Of a stretch of DNA of 64,000 bases, positions 7,703 to 16,678 are shown piece after piece. Position 1 is the first letter of the stretch. Every line of letters begins with the position of its first letter. The stretch is from Microbacterium sp. zg-Y818 (GTDB lineage Bacteria; Actinomycetota; Actinomycetes; Actinomycetales; Microbacteriaceae): assembly GCF_030246905.1 (NCBI RefSeq), contig NZ_CP126741.1, positions 3,038,001 through 3,102,000 of the forward strand, in the 5' to 3' direction. Made by a program: the position numbers and the translations under genes. The notes below the pieces were generated by a model. The model worked only from the letters and a program-made list of their open reading frames with translations. It ran no database searches and was not told the DNA's origin.

Positions 7703-8347
7703 GTGCCCGCTTCACGTCCCGTCGTCGACGACTACCTCAAGACGATCTACCACCACACCGAGTGGCAGACCGATCCGGTGACCCCGTCGCGGCTGGCATC
7801 CGAGCTGGGGCTGGCTCCCTCGAGTGTCACCGAGATGGTGCAGAAGCTCGCCTCCCAGGGGCTCGTCACCCACCGCCCGTACGGCCCCGTGCAGCTCACT
7901 GACGAGGGGGTGCGCCGCGCGGCGGGCGTCATCCGTCGGCATCGCCTGGTCGAGACGTGGCTCGTGCGCGAGTTCGGCTACGCCTGGGACGAGGTCCACG
8001 ACGAGGCCGAGGTGCTCGAGCACACCATCAGCGACCGGCTTCTCGAAGGCATCGCCGCCCGCCTCGGCCACCCCCGCTTCGATCCGCACGGCGACGCCAT
8101 TCCGGATGCCGACGGCACGGTGCACCGCGAACCTTTCGTACTGCTGGCGCGGGCCGCGCCCGGACACCGCGGCCGCGTGCTGCGCGTGAGCGACCGCGAC
8201 CCGGCGCTGCTGCGGGCGTGCGAAGAGGCCGGCCTCGACGTGGGGCACACGATCGCCGTGGTCGGTGACGGCACCGTCTCGGTCGACGGCTCCCCCGCGA
8301 TCACCCTGCCTGCCGGTGCGGCGGACGCGATCTGGGTCACCGCCTGA
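7703..8347 (+). CDS. mntR: DtxR/MntR-family metal-dependent transcriptional regulator
   Basis: A 214-residue metalloregulator. Residues 1-65 form the winged helix (DYLKTIYHHTEW..., SRLASELGLAPSSVTEMVQKLASQGLV, ending in the GPVQLTDEG wing). Residues 66-135 are the dimerisation and metal-binding domain, with conserved RRHRLVETWLV, EVHDEAEVLEHTISDRL and LGHPRFDPHGDAIP. The last 60 residues resemble a FeoA/SH3 domain, as in the three-domain DtxR type. It is placed directly behind mntH and two perfect palindromes, which identifies Mn2+-responsive control of mntH as its probable role, although an iron response cannot be excluded. GTG start chosen from the -10 spacing and the conserved N-terminal helix. 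Confidence 0.9.
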   Translation: MPASRPVVDDYLKTIYHHTEWQTDPVTPSRLASELGLAPSSVTEMVQKLASQGLVTHRPYGPVQLTDEGVRRAAGVIRRHRLVETWLVREFGYAWDEVHDEAEVLEHTISDRLLEGIAARLGHPRFDPHGDAIPDADGTVHREPFVLLARAAPGHRGRVLRVSDRDPALLRACEEAGLDVGHTIAVVGDGTVSVDGSPAITLPAGAADAIWVTA

Positions 8348-8353
8348 CCCGCG

Positions 8354-9328
8354 TCAGCCGCGCACGCGCCGCCGGGTGCCCGCGGCCTGCTCGAACGGCC
8401 ACGCCACGCTGGTGGCCCCCTCGCAGAACTCCCACAGGCGCGCCGCCCGCTCCGGGTCCCTTGTGATCTTCGACGAGATCGCCTTGCGGGGTGCACCGCG
8501 GGCGACCAGGCCGGGGCCCCAGAACGATCCGTTCTCCGCGGCGGGGTCGAGCAGCGCCCGCACGAGCGGCCAGGCGCCGCGCTCCTTGGACTGCGCGACC
8601 GCGGCCTGAAGGTTGGCGGTGAACCGCTTCGCGCGGCTGGGCTCATTGACCCCCTGGATGCCACGGGTGCGGCCGCTGGTGGAGTACCCGGGGTGGGCGA
8701 CGAGGCTCTCCACCGCGACGCCCGCGTCGGCCAGCCGCCGGGCGGCCTCGAAACCGATGGCGGCGGTCATGACCTTCGACTGCACGTAGGCCCGCCAGCC
8801 GGTGTAGCCGGACTCGAGTTCCGGGTCCTCGGGGTCGTACGACCACAGCGATGTCGCCATGCTCCCCACCCACACCATGCGCCCGCCGGCCGCGGCCAGC
8901 GACGGCAACAGCTCTCCGGCCAGGGCGAAATGACCGAGGACGTTGGTGGCGAGCACCACTTCGTGACCGTCGGCGGTGAGTTCGCGGGTCTTCGGCGGGT
9001 GCACGATGCCGGCGTTCAGCAGCAGGCCGTCGAGTCCGCGGCGGCCGCGGGCTGTCGCCGCGGCGGCGCGCACCGAGCCGAGGTTGCTCGTGTCCAGCAG
9101 CAGCGTCTCGACGGTGGCGGGCGTGGCATCCGTGACCTGACGCAGCACCGCCGCGCGGGCGGCCGCGAGCCGGTTGGGATTGCGGCCGGTCATGACCACG
9201 TGCGCGCCGGCGCCGGCCAACTGCAGCGCGGCGAAGAACCCCAGCCCTTTGTTGGAGCCGGTGATCAGGTAGCGGCGGCCCTCCAGGTCGGGGAGGTGCT
9301 CGGGGTCCCAGTCATCGCGTCGCGGCAC
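8354..9328 (-). CDS. Short-chain dehydrogenase/reductase (protochlorophyllide reductase-like SDR)
   Basis: A 324-residue SDR with a Rossmann NAD(P) motif TGSNKGLG (about residues 23-30), the NAG structural motif (LLLNAGI, about 103-109), a catalytic serine region WVGSMATS and the YVQSK catalytic Tyr-x-x-x-Lys. Length and the long C-terminus resemble the RDH/protochlorophyllide-reductase-like group of actinobacterial SDRs, which typically reduce carbonyls with NADPH; the substrate is unknown. The GTG at 9328 follows GGAAGG. It is convergent with mntR (6 bases between stops) and divergent from the HAD gene. Confidence 0.9.
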   Translation of the reverse strand: MPRRDDWDPEHLPDLEGRRYLITGSNKGLGFFAALQLAGAGAHVVMTGRNPNRLAAARAAVLRQVTDATPATVETLLLDTSNLGSVRAAAATARGRRGLDGLLLNAGIVHPPKTRELTADGHEVVLATNVLGHFALAGELLPSLAAAGGRMVWVGSMATSLWSYDPEDPELESGYTGWRAYVQSKVMTAAIGFEAARRLADAGVAVESLVAHPGYSTSGRTRGIQGVNEPSRAKRFTANLQAAVAQSKERGAWPLVRALLDPAAENGSFWGPGLVARGAPRKAISSKITRDPERAARLWEFCEGATSVAWPFEQAAGTRRRVRG

Positions 9329-9357
9329 CCTTCCGACATTAGAGCCACCCGCGTGGT

Positions 9358-9363
9358 TAGGCT
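9358..9363 (+). promoter_or_regulatory. Probable -10 box of the HAD phosphatase gene
   Basis: TAGGCT with a six-base gap to the ATG at 9370. Confidence 0.5.
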
Positions 9364-9369
9364 GACCCC

Positions 9370-10179
9370 ATGCGGACCCGCGCCGACATCGACTGCTGGC
9401 TGACCGACATGGACGGCGTTCTCGTGCACGAGAGCCGTCCGATTCCGGGAGCCGCCGAACTGCTGGCGCAGTGGCGCGACACCGGCATCCCGTTTCTCGT
9501 GCTGACGAACAACCCCATCTTCACGCCGCGCGACCTGAGCGCCCGGCTGCGGGCCTCGGGGCTGGACGTGCCCGAGGAGAGCATCTGGACCTCGGCGCTG
9601 GCGACGGCGGAGTTCCTCCGCTCGCAGCTGCCCGGCGGCACCGCCTACGTCATCGGCGAGGCGGGGCTCACCACGGCCCTGCATGAGGCCGGCTACATCA
9701 TGACCGAGACGCAGCCGGACTACGTCGTGGTCGGCGAGACCCGTCAGTACTCGTTCGAGGCGATCACCCGGGCGATCCGGTTCATCAACAACGGCGCCCG
9801 GTTCATCGTCACGAACCCCGACGCGACGGGCCCGACGCCGTACGGTGTAGTTCCCGCCACCGGCGCGTTCGCGGCGCTCATCACCAAGGCCACCGGGCGG
9901 GAGCCCTACGTGGTCGGCAAGCCGAACCCGATGATGTTCCGCTCGGCGCTCAACCGCATCGGCGCGCACTCCGAGTCCACCGGCATGATCGGCGACCGCA
10001 TGGACACCGACGTCGTCGCCGCGATCGAGGCGGGCCTGCACTCGGTGCTCGTGCTCACCGGCATCAGCGACCGCAGCGAGATCGAGCGCTACCCGTTCCG
10101 CCCCGATGAGATCCTCGATTCCGTCGCCGACCTCCTCGCCCCCGGTCCGATCGAGACCGAGCTGCCCGAGGTGCTGTGA
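9370..10179 (+). CDS. HAD-IIA family sugar/nucleotide phosphatase (NagD-like)
   Basis: A 269-residue cytoplasmic phosphatase of the HAD superfamily, subclass IIA. Motif I is [11 protein letters not shown] (nucleophile and acid Asp near residues 12 and 14), motif II LTNNP, the C2-type cap lies between about residues 60 and 180, motif III is VVGKPNP and motif IV is [17 protein letters not shown]. Relatives dephosphorylate nucleoside monophosphates, phenylphosphates or sugar phosphates. Its stop TGA overlaps the next ATG (TGATG), so it is translationally coupled to the YdeI-like gene. Confidence 0.92.
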   Translation: MRTRADIDCWLTDMDGVLVHESRPIPGAAELLAQWRDTGIPFLVLTNNPIFTPRDLSARLRASGLDVPEESIWTSALATAEFLRSQLPGGTAYVIGEAGLTTALHEAGYIMTETQPDYVVVGETRQYSFEAITRAIRFINNGARFIVTNPDATGPTPYGVVPATGAFAALITKATGREPYVVGKPNPMMFRSALNRIGAHSESTGMIGDRMDTDVVAAIEAGLHSVLVLTGISDRSEIERYPFRPDEILDSVADLLAPGPIETELPEVL

Positions 10180-10751
10180 TGGGGGCGTTCGACGAGGCCG
10201 AGGTGCTGCGGGCGGCGGATGCCGCCACCTGGCGCGCCTGGCTGGAACGCCACCACGCGTCGTCGCGGGGGGTGTGGCTGCTGCGTCCGCGGGCGGGGGT
10301 CGTGCTCGAGCTCGTGGGCTACGGCGACGCCGTGCGTCAGGCGCTGTGCTTCGGCTGGATCGACGGCACGGTGAAGCCCTATGACGCCGAGACGATCGGG
10401 CAGTGGTACGCGCCCCGGCGGCCCGGCAGCGGCTGGGCGGCGACCAACAAGGCGCGCGTGGCCGAGCTCGAGGCGTCGGGCGAGATGGCCGAACCCGGGC
10501 GTCGGGTCATCGCCGCGGCGAAGGCGAGCGGGGCGTGGGAGATGCTCGACGGTGCGGAATCGGGCACCGAGCCGCCGGAGCTGACCGCTGCGCTCGACGC
10601 GGTGCCGGTGGCCCGGGCGAACTGGGATGCCTTCCCGCCGTCGGCGCGCAAGATGGGACTGACTGCGGTGGCGATGGCCAAGCGCACCGAGACGAAGGCG
10701 GCGCGCATCGCGAAGATCGTGGCCGACGCAGCGGAAGGAAGACGCCCCTGA
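10179..10751 (+). CDS. YdeI/OmpD-associated family protein
   Basis: A 190-residue protein of the bacteriocin-protection/OmpD-associated (YdeI) family. Recognisable blocks are VGYGDAVRQALCFGWIDGTVK near residue 50, then the conserved YAPRRPGSGWAATNKARVAELEASG, and a C-terminal basic helical tail with FPPSARKMGLTAVAMAKRTETKAARI. The function in Actinobacteria is unknown; E. coli YdeI has been linked to stress or antimicrobial-peptide resistance. The ATG at 10179 overlaps the preceding stop. Its own stop is overlapped by a tiny membrane-protein gene. Confidence 0.85.
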   Translation: MGAFDEAEVLRAADAATWRAWLERHHASSRGVWLLRPRAGVVLELVGYGDAVRQALCFGWIDGTVKPYDAETIGQWYAPRRPGSGWAATNKARVAELEASGEMAEPGRRVIAAAKASGAWEMLDGAESGTEPPELTAALDAVPVARANWDAFPPSARKMGLTAVAMAKRTETKAARIAKIVADAAEGRRP

Positions 10752-10858
10752 ACGAGTTCGAACAGACCCTGCTGCTGGTGTCGGCGGCGGCGATGACCGC
10801 GACGACGCTCGTGGTCGTCATCGTGCAGTACGTCCGCGGCCGAGGCCGGGAGGACTGA
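10748..10858 (+). CDS. Small single-pass membrane protein, probable CTG start
   Basis: A 36-residue ORF beginning (L/M)NEFEQTLLLVSAAAMTA, with one strongly hydrophobic segment to about residue 27 and a basic tail VRGRGRED. The most plausible initiation codon is CTG at 10748, overlapping the upstream TGA (CTGA) and preceded by AGGAAG at 10736-10741 with six-base spacing. An internal GTG (10778) would leave only half of the hydrophobic segment. It is followed one base later by another small membrane-protein ORF. No family recognised. It could be missed by annotation because of the start codon. Confidence 0.6.
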   Translation: MNEFEQTLLLVSAAAMTATTLVVVIVQYVRGRGRED

Positions 10859-10859
10859 C

Positions 10860-11042
10860 ATGGCCGTCGCGCTGGCGTTGTCGGGGCTCGTCGTGCTGCT
10901 GGTGGCGCTCGTGCTCTTCGTGCGGTCGTCGCGCCAGGCATCCGCCGCCGGAGCGACGACCAACCGCCGCTCGCTCGTCCTGCTGACGTTCCTCGGGCTG
11001 CTGCTCGCCCTGGCCTCGCAGCTGCCGGTGTTCCAGGGGTAG
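10860..11042 (+). CDS. Small two-helix membrane protein
   Basis: A 60-residue protein with a first hydrophobic helix (MAVALALSGLVVLLVALVLF), a short polar arginine-containing loop and a second helix (SLVLLTFLGLLLALASQLPVF). GGGAGGA upstream of the ATG at 10860 is a clear Shine-Dalgarno sequence. It is co-directional with and one base after the 36-residue membrane protein, so the two are probably made together. Function unknown. Confidence 0.7.
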   Translation: MAVALALSGLVVLLVALVLFVRSSRQASAAGATTNRRSLVLLTFLGLLLALASQLPVFQG

Positions 11043-11061
11043 CCCGCGGCATCCGGGTTCC

Positions 11062-11112
11062 CCTGTCGCGTTCTGTCGCTTCGCGGCCGTCGAAGCGGTA
11101 ATACGAGACAGG
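11062..11112. terminator. Imperfect 51-bp inverted repeat between convergent genes
   Basis: The arms starting CCTGTC.CGT and ending ACG.GACAGG pair at about 17 of 22 positions around a CGGC centre. The position between the convergent 60-residue membrane protein gene and pyrE suggests a bidirectional terminator. Confidence 0.55.
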
Positions 11113-11146
11113 TGAGCGTCGGCGGGCCGCGACGCGCGGGCCGCGG

Positions 11147-11725
11147 CTACTGCGGCTGCAGACCCAGGTCGTCGAGGTCGATCGCGGCGAGCCACTGCAG
11201 GCCCGCTGCCTCCACGGCATCCTGCGCGCCGGTCTTGCGGTCGACGATCACGGCGACGGCGACGGGTTCCGCACCCTCGCGGCGGAGGGCCTCGACGGCC
11301 TTGAGCGCGGACTGCCCCGTCGTGGAGGTGTCCTCGACCACGACGACGCGCTTGCCGACGACGTCGGCGCCCTCGACCTGGCGGCCGCGGCCGTGGTCCT
11401 TCGGCTCCTTGCGCACGACGAAGGCGTCGAGCGGGGTGCCGGCGTGCACCGACTCGTGCATGATCGCGTTGGCGATCGGGTCGGCGCCGAGGGTCAGTCC
11501 GCCCACGGCGACGATCCCGTCGACGTCGCGCACGAGGTCGAGCATGATGCGTCCGATCGCGGGAGCGGCGCGGTGGTCGAGCGTGAGCTTGCGCATGTCG
11601 ACGTAGTAGGTGGCCTTCTTGCCCGACGACAGCGTGAAGTCGCCGTGGAAGACGGCCTCGTCCTTGATCAGCGCGATGAGCGCCTGGCGGTCGGCTTCGA
11701 GAGCGGGCGTGGAGGCGACGGTCAT
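11147..11725 (-). CDS. pyrE: Orotate phosphoribosyltransferase
   Basis: A 192-residue cytosolic enzyme converting orotate and PRPP to OMP in pyrimidine synthesis. The type I PRTase signature VVVVEDTSTTGQSALKAV (about residues 118-135) holds the acidic pair and PRPP loop. KKATYYVDMRKLTLD near residue 33 and the flexible loop KEPKDHGRGRQVEG are OPRT-specific. The ATG at 11725 is chosen because homology begins there and TAGACT lies seven bases upstream; longer in-frame extensions run into the pntA leader. A short palindrome abuts the promoter. Confidence 0.95.
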   Translation of the reverse strand: MTVASTPALEADRQALIALIKDEAVFHGDFTLSSGKKATYYVDMRKLTLDHRAAPAIGRIMLDLVRDVDGIVAVGGLTLGADPIANAIMHESVHAGTPLDAFVVRKEPKDHGRGRQVEGADVVGKRVVVVEDTSTTGQSALKAVEALRREGAEPVAVAVIVDRKTGAQDAVEAAGLQWLAAIDLDDLGLQPQ

Positions 11726-11732
11726 GGCTTTG

Positions 11733-11760
11733 AGTCTACGGATGCCGCAGGAGGCATCCG
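11733..11760 (-). promoter_or_regulatory. pyrE promoter with adjoining palindrome
   Basis: On the minus strand the -10-like TAGACT (11733-11738) lies seven bases before the ATG. Immediately upstream is the palindrome CGGATGCC-N6-GGCATCCG (11739-11760). The palindrome could be an operator, but its arms are also the ubiquitous GGATGCC heptamer of this genome. Confidence 0.4.
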
Positions 11761-11888
11761 TTCCCGCCGAAGGGACCGGTTTTGCACGTCGGGCCGCCCG
11801 GCCGGCCCGCGTGACGGGCCATATAGTCGGGATCGACAGTCCCGACACGGCGGCGCTCTCGAGATCCGCCTCGACCACAGGAGCCGCA

Positions 11889-13433
11889 ATGACGCGCATG
11901 GGGATCGTCACCGAACGGGATGCCGAAACGCGGGTGGCGGCCACTCCCGGGACGGTGGCGAAGCTGATCGCGCTCGGGTACGAACTGGTCGTCGAGACGG
12001 GAGCGGGTGCCGCGTCGTCGTTTCCGGATGCCGCCTACCGTGAGGCCGGCGCCCAGATCGTCGACCGCGACGAGGCGTGGGCGGCCGAGATCGTGCTCAA
12101 GGTCAACCCCCCGACACCCGATGAAGTGGCTCTGCTGGCCGACGGGGCGACCCTCATCGGGCTTCTCGCCGCGGCGCTGCGCCCCGACGTGCGCGAGTCA
12201 CTGCAGACGCGCGGCATCACCGCGCTCGCCCTCGACGCCGTGCCGCGCATCTCCCGCGCGCAGTCGATGGACGTGCTCAGCTCCATGGCCAACATCTCGG
12301 GCTATCGCGCCGTCGTCGAGGCGGCGCACGAGTTCGGCCGCTTCTTCACCGGCCAGGTGACGGCGGCAGGCAAGGTGCCCCCGGCCACGGTGCTGATCGC
12401 CGGGGCCGGGGTCGCCGGGCTGGCGGCCATCGGCGCGGCATCGTCTCTGGGCGCGGTCGTGCGCGCGACCGACCCGCGGCCCGAGGTCGCCGATCAGGTG
12501 CGCTCCATCGGCGGCGAGTACCTGCCGGTGGTCGTGGACGAGACGATGGACTCGTCCGACGGCTACGCGAAGGCGACGAGCGAGGCCTACGACCGTGCCG
12601 CCGCGGCGCTGTACTCGGCGCAGGCTCGCGAGGTCGACATCGTCATCACGACCGCGCTGATCCCGGGGCGGGCGGCGCCGCGCCTGCTCACCGCCGCGGA
12701 CGTCGCGAGCATGAAGCCCGGCAGCGTCATCGTCGACATGGCCGCCGCCCAGGGCGGCAACGTCGAGGGATCCGTCGACGGTGAGCGCGTCGTCACCGAC
12801 AACGGCGTGGTCATCCTGGGCTACTCCGACCTGGCATCCCGCCTGCCCACCCAGGCGTCGCAGCTCTACGGCACGAACCTCGTGAACCTGGTGAAGCTGC
12901 TGACCCCCGGCAAGGATGGGCGACTGGTCCTCGACTTCGACGACGTCGTGCAGCGCTCGATCACCGTCGTGCGGGACGGGCAGTCGACCTGGCCACCGCC
13001 GCCGGTGCAGGTGTCGGCGGCGCCTGCCGCGGCATCCGTCCCGCCGCCCGACGCCGGGCCCGCGAAGCCGAAGCGCACCCTCTCGCCCGCGGGCCGCTCC
13101 GGGCTGATCGCCCTCGGCATCGCCGCCCTCTTCGCGGTGTCGGCGATCGCCCCGGCACCGCTGCCGCAGCACCTGACCGTGCTGGTGCTCTCGGTCATCG
13201 TCGGGTTCTACGTGATCGGCAAGGTGCACCACGCGCTGCACACCCCGCTGATGAGCGTGACCAACGCGATCTCGGGCATCATCATCGTCGGCGCGATGCT
13301 GCAGGTGACCACCCCCGACCCGCCGGTGCAGATCCTGGCCGCGGTCGCGGTGCTGCTGGCATCGGTCAACATCTTCGGCGGGTTCGCCGTCACCCGGCGC
13401 ATGCTCGCCATGTTCTCGAAGGGCGACCGATGA
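11889..13433 (+). CDS. pntA: NAD(P) transhydrogenase alpha subunit (fused alpha1-alpha2)
   Basis: A 514-residue subunit of the proton-translocating transhydrogenase, which drives NADPH formation from NADH using the proton gradient. The N-terminal NAD(H)-binding domain I (about residues 1-380) shows [12 protein letters not shown], the Rossmann loop [16 protein letters not shown] and [22 protein letters not shown] Pro/Ala-rich linker (about 380-410) follows, then four hydrophobic helices of the membrane domain ending [19 protein letters not shown] five bases before the ATG at 11889 fixes the start. The stop overlaps pntB by ATGA. Confidence 0.95.
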   Translation: MTRMGIVTERDAETRVAATPGTVAKLIALGYELVVETGAGAASSFPDAAYREAGAQIVDRDEAWAAEIVLKVNPPTPDEVALLADGATLIGLLAAALRPDVRESLQTRGITALALDAVPRISRAQSMDVLSSMANISGYRAVVEAAHEFGRFFTGQVTAAGKVPPATVLIAGAGVAGLAAIGAASSLGAVVRATDPRPEVADQVRSIGGEYLPVVVDETMDSSDGYAKATSEAYDRAAAALYSAQAREVDIVITTALIPGRAAPRLLTAADVASMKPGSVIVDMAAAQGGNVEGSVDGERVVTDNGVVILGYSDLASRLPTQASQLYGTNLVNLVKLLTPGKDGRLVLDFDDVVQRSITVVRDGQSTWPPPPVQVSAAPAAASVPPPDAGPAKPKRTLSPAGRSGLIALGIAALFAVSAIAPAPLPQHLTVLVLSVIVGFYVIGKVHHALHTPLMSVTNAISGIIIVGAMLQVTTPDPPVQILAAVAVLLASVNIFGGFAVTRRMLAMFSKGDR

Positions 13434-14833
13434 CCGCCGCCTCCGTGGCCACCGCCGCCTACATCGTCGCGGCGCTGCTGTTCGTGCTGAGCCTGCGCGG
13501 GCTCAGCACCCACGAAACGGCCCGGTCGGGCGTCGGGTACGGCATCGCCGGCATGGCCATCGCGCTCGCAGCCACGGCCTGGGTGTCGGTGCAGAACGCG
13601 TGGGGCGACCCGCAGGCGACGCTCGGGCTGGTGCTCCTGGCCGCGGCCGTGCTGATCGGCGCGGCGGTGGGCCTGTGGCGGGCGCGCGTGGTCGAGATGA
13701 CCGGCATGCCCGAGCTCATCGCGCTGTTGCACAGCTTCGTGGGTCTGGCCGCAGTGCTGGTGGGCTGGAACGGCGCGCTGCACGACCCCGGGCTGTCGGG
13801 GGCGCTGCGCGACATCCACCACGCCGAGGTGTTCATCGGCGTCTTCATCGGCGGCGTGACCTTCACCGGCTCGATCGTGGCGTTCCTGAAACTGTCGGCG
13901 CGCATGTCGTCGCGGCCGCTCATGCTGCCGGGCAAGAACGCGCTCAACGTGGGGGCGCTGGTCGCCTTCGTCGCGCTGACCGTCTGGTACGTCGTCACGC
14001 CGTCGCTCTGGCTGCTCGTGGCCGTCACGGTGCTGGCGCTCGCGCTGGGGTGGCACCTCGTGGCATCCATCGGCGGGGGCGACATGCCCGTCGTCGTGTC
14101 GATGCTCAACAGCTACTCGGGCTGGGCGGCCGCGGCGGCGGGGTTCCTGCTGAACAACGACCTGCTGATCGTCACCGGTGCCCTCGTCGGGTCGTCGGGT
14201 GCGTACCTGTCGTACATCATGTGCAAGGCGATGAACCGGTCGTTCCTGTCGGTGATCGCCGGCGGATTCGGCATCGAGGCGCCGCCCGCGGGTGACGTCG
14301 ACCACGGCGAGTATCGCGAGGTGGATGCCGCGACCGTGGCGGACATGCTGCGCGAGGCGTCGTCGGTCGTGATCACCCCGGGGTACGGCATGGCCGTCGC
14401 GCAGGCGCAGTATCCGGTGGCCGACCTCGCCCGTCGGCTCCGCGAGCGGGGTGTGGACGTGCGGTTCGGCATCCACCCGGTCGCCGGGCGCCTGCCCGGG
14501 CACATGAACGTGCTGCTGGCCGAGGCGAAGGTGCCGTACGACATCGTGCTGGAGATGGACGAGATCAACGACGACTTCGCCTCGACGTCGGTGGTGCTGG
14601 TGATCGGTGCGAACGACACCGTGAACCCGGCCGCGGCGGAGGATCCGACCTCGCCGATCGCCGGGATGCCGGTGCTGCGGGTGTGGGAGGCCGAGAACGT
14701 GATCGTGTTCAAGCGATCGATGGCCGCCGGGTACGCCGGCGTGCAGAACCCGCTGTTCTATCGCGAGAACACCCAGATGCTGTTCGGCGACGCGAAGGAG
14801 CGTGTCGAGGACATCCTCCGCGCTGCCGAGTGA
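13430..14833 (+). CDS. pntB: NAD(P) transhydrogenase beta subunit
   Basis: A 467-residue partner of PntA. The N-terminal half carries eight or nine transmembrane helices (including [14 protein letters not shown] and [21 protein letters not shown], which contain proton-channel residues). The C-terminal domain III binds NADP(H): [41 protein letters not shown] and [14 protein letters not shown] overlap with pntA. The last codons and the stop (GCC GAG TGA) lie in a copy of the dispersed 20-bp repeat, so the exact C-terminus appears to have been set by the repeat. Confidence 0.95.
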   Translation: MTAASVATAAYIVAALLFVLSLRGLSTHETARSGVGYGIAGMAIALAATAWVSVQNAWGDPQATLGLVLLAAAVLIGAAVGLWRARVVEMTGMPELIALLHSFVGLAAVLVGWNGALHDPGLSGALRDIHHAEVFIGVFIGGVTFTGSIVAFLKLSARMSSRPLMLPGKNALNVGALVAFVALTVWYVVTPSLWLLVAVTVLALALGWHLVASIGGGDMPVVVSMLNSYSGWAAAAAGFLLNNDLLIVTGALVGSSGAYLSYIMCKAMNRSFLSVIAGGFGIEAPPAGDVDHGEYREVDAATVADMLREASSVVITPGYGMAVAQAQYPVADLARRLRERGVDVRFGIHPVAGRLPGHMNVLLAEAKVPYDIVLEMDEINDDFASTSVVLVIGANDTVNPAAAEDPTSPIAGMPVLRVWEAENVIVFKRSMAAGYAGVQNPLFYRENTQMLFGDAKERVEDILRAAE

Positions 14834-14860
14834 TTATCCGCGCTGCCGAGTGAGTATTCG
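14823..14860 (-). repeat. Dispersed 20-bp-period repeat, two copies
   Basis: Read on the plus strand: GCCGAGTGATTATCCGC (diverged) and, 20 bp on, GCCGAGTGAGTATTCGG. The first copy supplies the pntB stop codon. Located between the convergent pntB and epimerase genes. Confidence 0.85.
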
Positions 14861-14868
14861 GCCCGCCC

Positions 14869-15714
14869 CTACGCCTCGTCGCGCCAGGAGTGCTGCGGCT
14901 CGTAGCCCAGCAGCCGACGCGCCTTCTCCGTCGAGAACAGGCTCGCGTGCGGCGGAAGCTCCCCGCGCACCGGCACGTCCGGAAAGACCTCGGCGACGAG
15001 TTCCGCGGCCGGCCGCGACATGACGGTGTCCGCCGCCGCGATGAGGAAGCGGTCGAACCCGGCGGGCGCCACCTCGAGCGCGCGGAGCACCGCCTGGGCG
15101 CCGTCGCGCGCGTCGATGTAGGACCAGAGGTTCCACTTGCGCAGCGTGGCATCCGCGTCGAACGACGGGAACGCCGCGTAGTCCTCCGGGTCCATGACGT
15201 TGGAGAAGCGCAGCGCAGTGATCGACAGCGTCGGATGCCAGCGCACGAGCTCGATCGCCAGCTGCTCCTCGAGGTGCTTGACGAGCGAGTACACCGACTC
15301 CGGCCGGGCGGGATAGTCCTCGTCGACCGGGATGTACGGCGGCGGCACGTCGAACGGCAGCCCCTGCACCGTCTCGCTCGAGGCGTAGACGATCTTCTCG
15401 ATGCCCAGGCGCACCGCTGCCCAGAACACATTGAAGGTCGCCGCGATGTTGTTGTGGAAGGTCGCGACGTCGCTGACGATGCCGGGCGCCGGGATCGCCG
15501 CGAGGTGGACGAGCGCGTCCACACCGTCGTGCTGATCATTCACGCCGGCGATGGCGTCGATCACCTGGCCGAAGTCCGTGAGGTCGACCCGCACGAAGCC
15601 CGGCCCGCGTTCCCCGACCATGTCGAGGCCGATCACGGTGTGGCCGGCATCCCGGAGGACGCGGACGACGGTACGACCCAGTTTTCCGGATGCTCCGGTG
15701 ACGGCGATGCGCAT
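14869..15714 (-). CDS. NAD-dependent epimerase/dehydratase family protein
   Basis: A 281-residue extended SDR. It opens with the nucleotide-binding motif VTGASGKLG (residues 5-13). DALVHLAAIPAPG is the usual helix after beta4, VYASSETVQG provides the catalytic serine strand and SVYSLVKHLEE contains the Tyr-x-x-x-Lys pair. Such enzymes act on nucleotide sugars or related carbonyl substrates, and the substrate here is unknown. It is flanked on both sides by dispersed-repeat clusters and has no operon partner. Confidence 0.9.
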   Translation of the reverse strand: MRIAVTGASGKLGRTVVRVLRDAGHTVIGLDMVGERGPGFVRVDLTDFGQVIDAIAGVNDQHDGVDALVHLAAIPAPGIVSDVATFHNNIAATFNVFWAAVRLGIEKIVYASSETVQGLPFDVPPPYIPVDEDYPARPESVYSLVKHLEEQLAIELVRWHPTLSITALRFSNVMDPEDYAAFPSFDADATLRKWNLWSYIDARDGAQAVLRALEVAPAGFDRFLIAAADTVMSRPAAELVAEVFPDVPVRGELPPHASLFSTEKARRLLGYEPQHSWRDEA

Positions 15715-15747
15715 GTGATCACCCTGCCACGCCTCCTGTGCATGCGG

Positions 15748-15786
15748 GCCGAATACTCACTCGGCGGCGCGAATACTCGCTCGGCG
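15748..15786 (+). repeat. Dispersed 20-bp-period repeat, two copies in a divergent promoter region
   Basis: GCCGAATACTCACTCGGC, then GCGAATACTCGCTCGGC 20 bp later. It lies between the divergent epimerase and exonuclease III genes, immediately upstream of the xthA -10-like TAGGCT at 15794-15799. Confidence 0.85.
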
Positions 15787-15806
15787 GCGAAAGTAGGCTG
15801 GGAGGT

Positions 15807-16652
15807 ATGCGGCTTGCCACTTGGAACGTCAACTCCATCCGCGCGCGCGTCGTGCGCACCGTCGACTTCGCGGTCCGCGAGGGCATCGATGTGCTCGCCA
15901 TGCAGGAGATCAAGTGCAAGCCCGAGCAGTTCCCCTATGAGGCCTTCGAGGATGCCGGCTACCACGTCGTCGCCCACGGCCTGAACCAGTGGAACGGGGT
16001 CGCCATCGCCAGCCGCGAGCCGATCGATGACGTCGCCACGTCGTTTCCCGGCATGCCCGGCTTCGCCAAGGGCCACGAGGGCCCCGACGCGCCGCTCGAA
16101 GCACGCGCCCTCGGCGCCACGATCGGCGGCATCCGCGTCTGGAGCCTCTACGTGCCCAACGGCCGCTCCCTCGACGACCCGCACTACGTCTACAAGCTCG
16201 ACTGGCTCGGCGCCCTCGCCCAGCACGCCCGCGAGAGCCTCACGGAGAACCCCGACCTCGCACTCGCCATGGTCGGCGACTTCAACATCGCCCCGACGGA
16301 TGCCGACAACGGCGACCCCGCCGTCGTCGAGGGGATCTCGACCCACGTCTCCGCGCCGGAGCGCGCGGCGTTCCGGGCCATCGAAGATGCCGGGATGGTC
16401 GACGTCGTCCGCCCGCTGGTGCCGACCGGGTTCACCTACTGGGACTACAAGCAGCTGCGCTTCCCCCGCAACCAGGGCATGCGCATCGACTTCATCCTCG
16501 GCTCGCACGCCTTCGCCGACCGGGTCACGGGCGCATCGATCCACCGCGACGAGCGCAAGGGCGAGATCCCGAGCGACCACGTCCCCGTCGTCGTGGACCT
16601 CGACCTCACGTCGCCCGACGAGGACGACGATCGGCCGATGATCTTCGGCTGA
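15807..16652 (+). CDS. xthA: Exodeoxyribonuclease III / AP endonuclease
   Basis: A 281-residue Mg2+-dependent nuclease of the EEP superfamily that cleaves abasic sites and removes 3' blocks in base-excision repair. Motifs: LATWNVNSIRAR (residues 3-14), LAMQEIKCKPEQFP with the metal-binding Glu, SLYVPNGRSLDDPHY, VGDFNIAPTDAD with the catalytic Asp/Asn, MRIDFILGS and the C-terminal SDHVPVVVDL with the catalytic His. The ATG at 15807 begins directly at the conserved MRLATWN; TAGGCT lies seven bases upstream. A possible alternative is a close Xth paralogue with chiefly AP endonuclease activity. Confidence 0.94.
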   Translation: MRLATWNVNSIRARVVRTVDFAVREGIDVLAMQEIKCKPEQFPYEAFEDAGYHVVAHGLNQWNGVAIASREPIDDVATSFPGMPGFAKGHEGPDAPLEARALGATIGGIRVWSLYVPNGRSLDDPHYVYKLDWLGALAQHARESLTENPDLALAMVGDFNIAPTDADNGDPAVVEGISTHVSAPERAAFRAIEDAGMVDVVRPLVPTGFTYWDYKQLRFPRNQGMRIDFILGSHAFADRVTGASIHRDERKGEIPSDHVPVVVDLDLTSPDEDDDRPMIFG

Positions 16653-16653
16653 C

Positions 16654-16675
16654 GCGAATACTCACTCGGCAGCGC
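16654..16675 (+). repeat. Dispersed repeat, single copy plus truncated copy
   Basis: GCGAATACTCACTCGGCAGC, followed by the beginning of a second unit (GCGAAT) that runs into the stop of the next gene. It lies between the convergent xthA and DHFR-like genes. Confidence 0.8.
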
Positions 16676-16678
16676 GAA

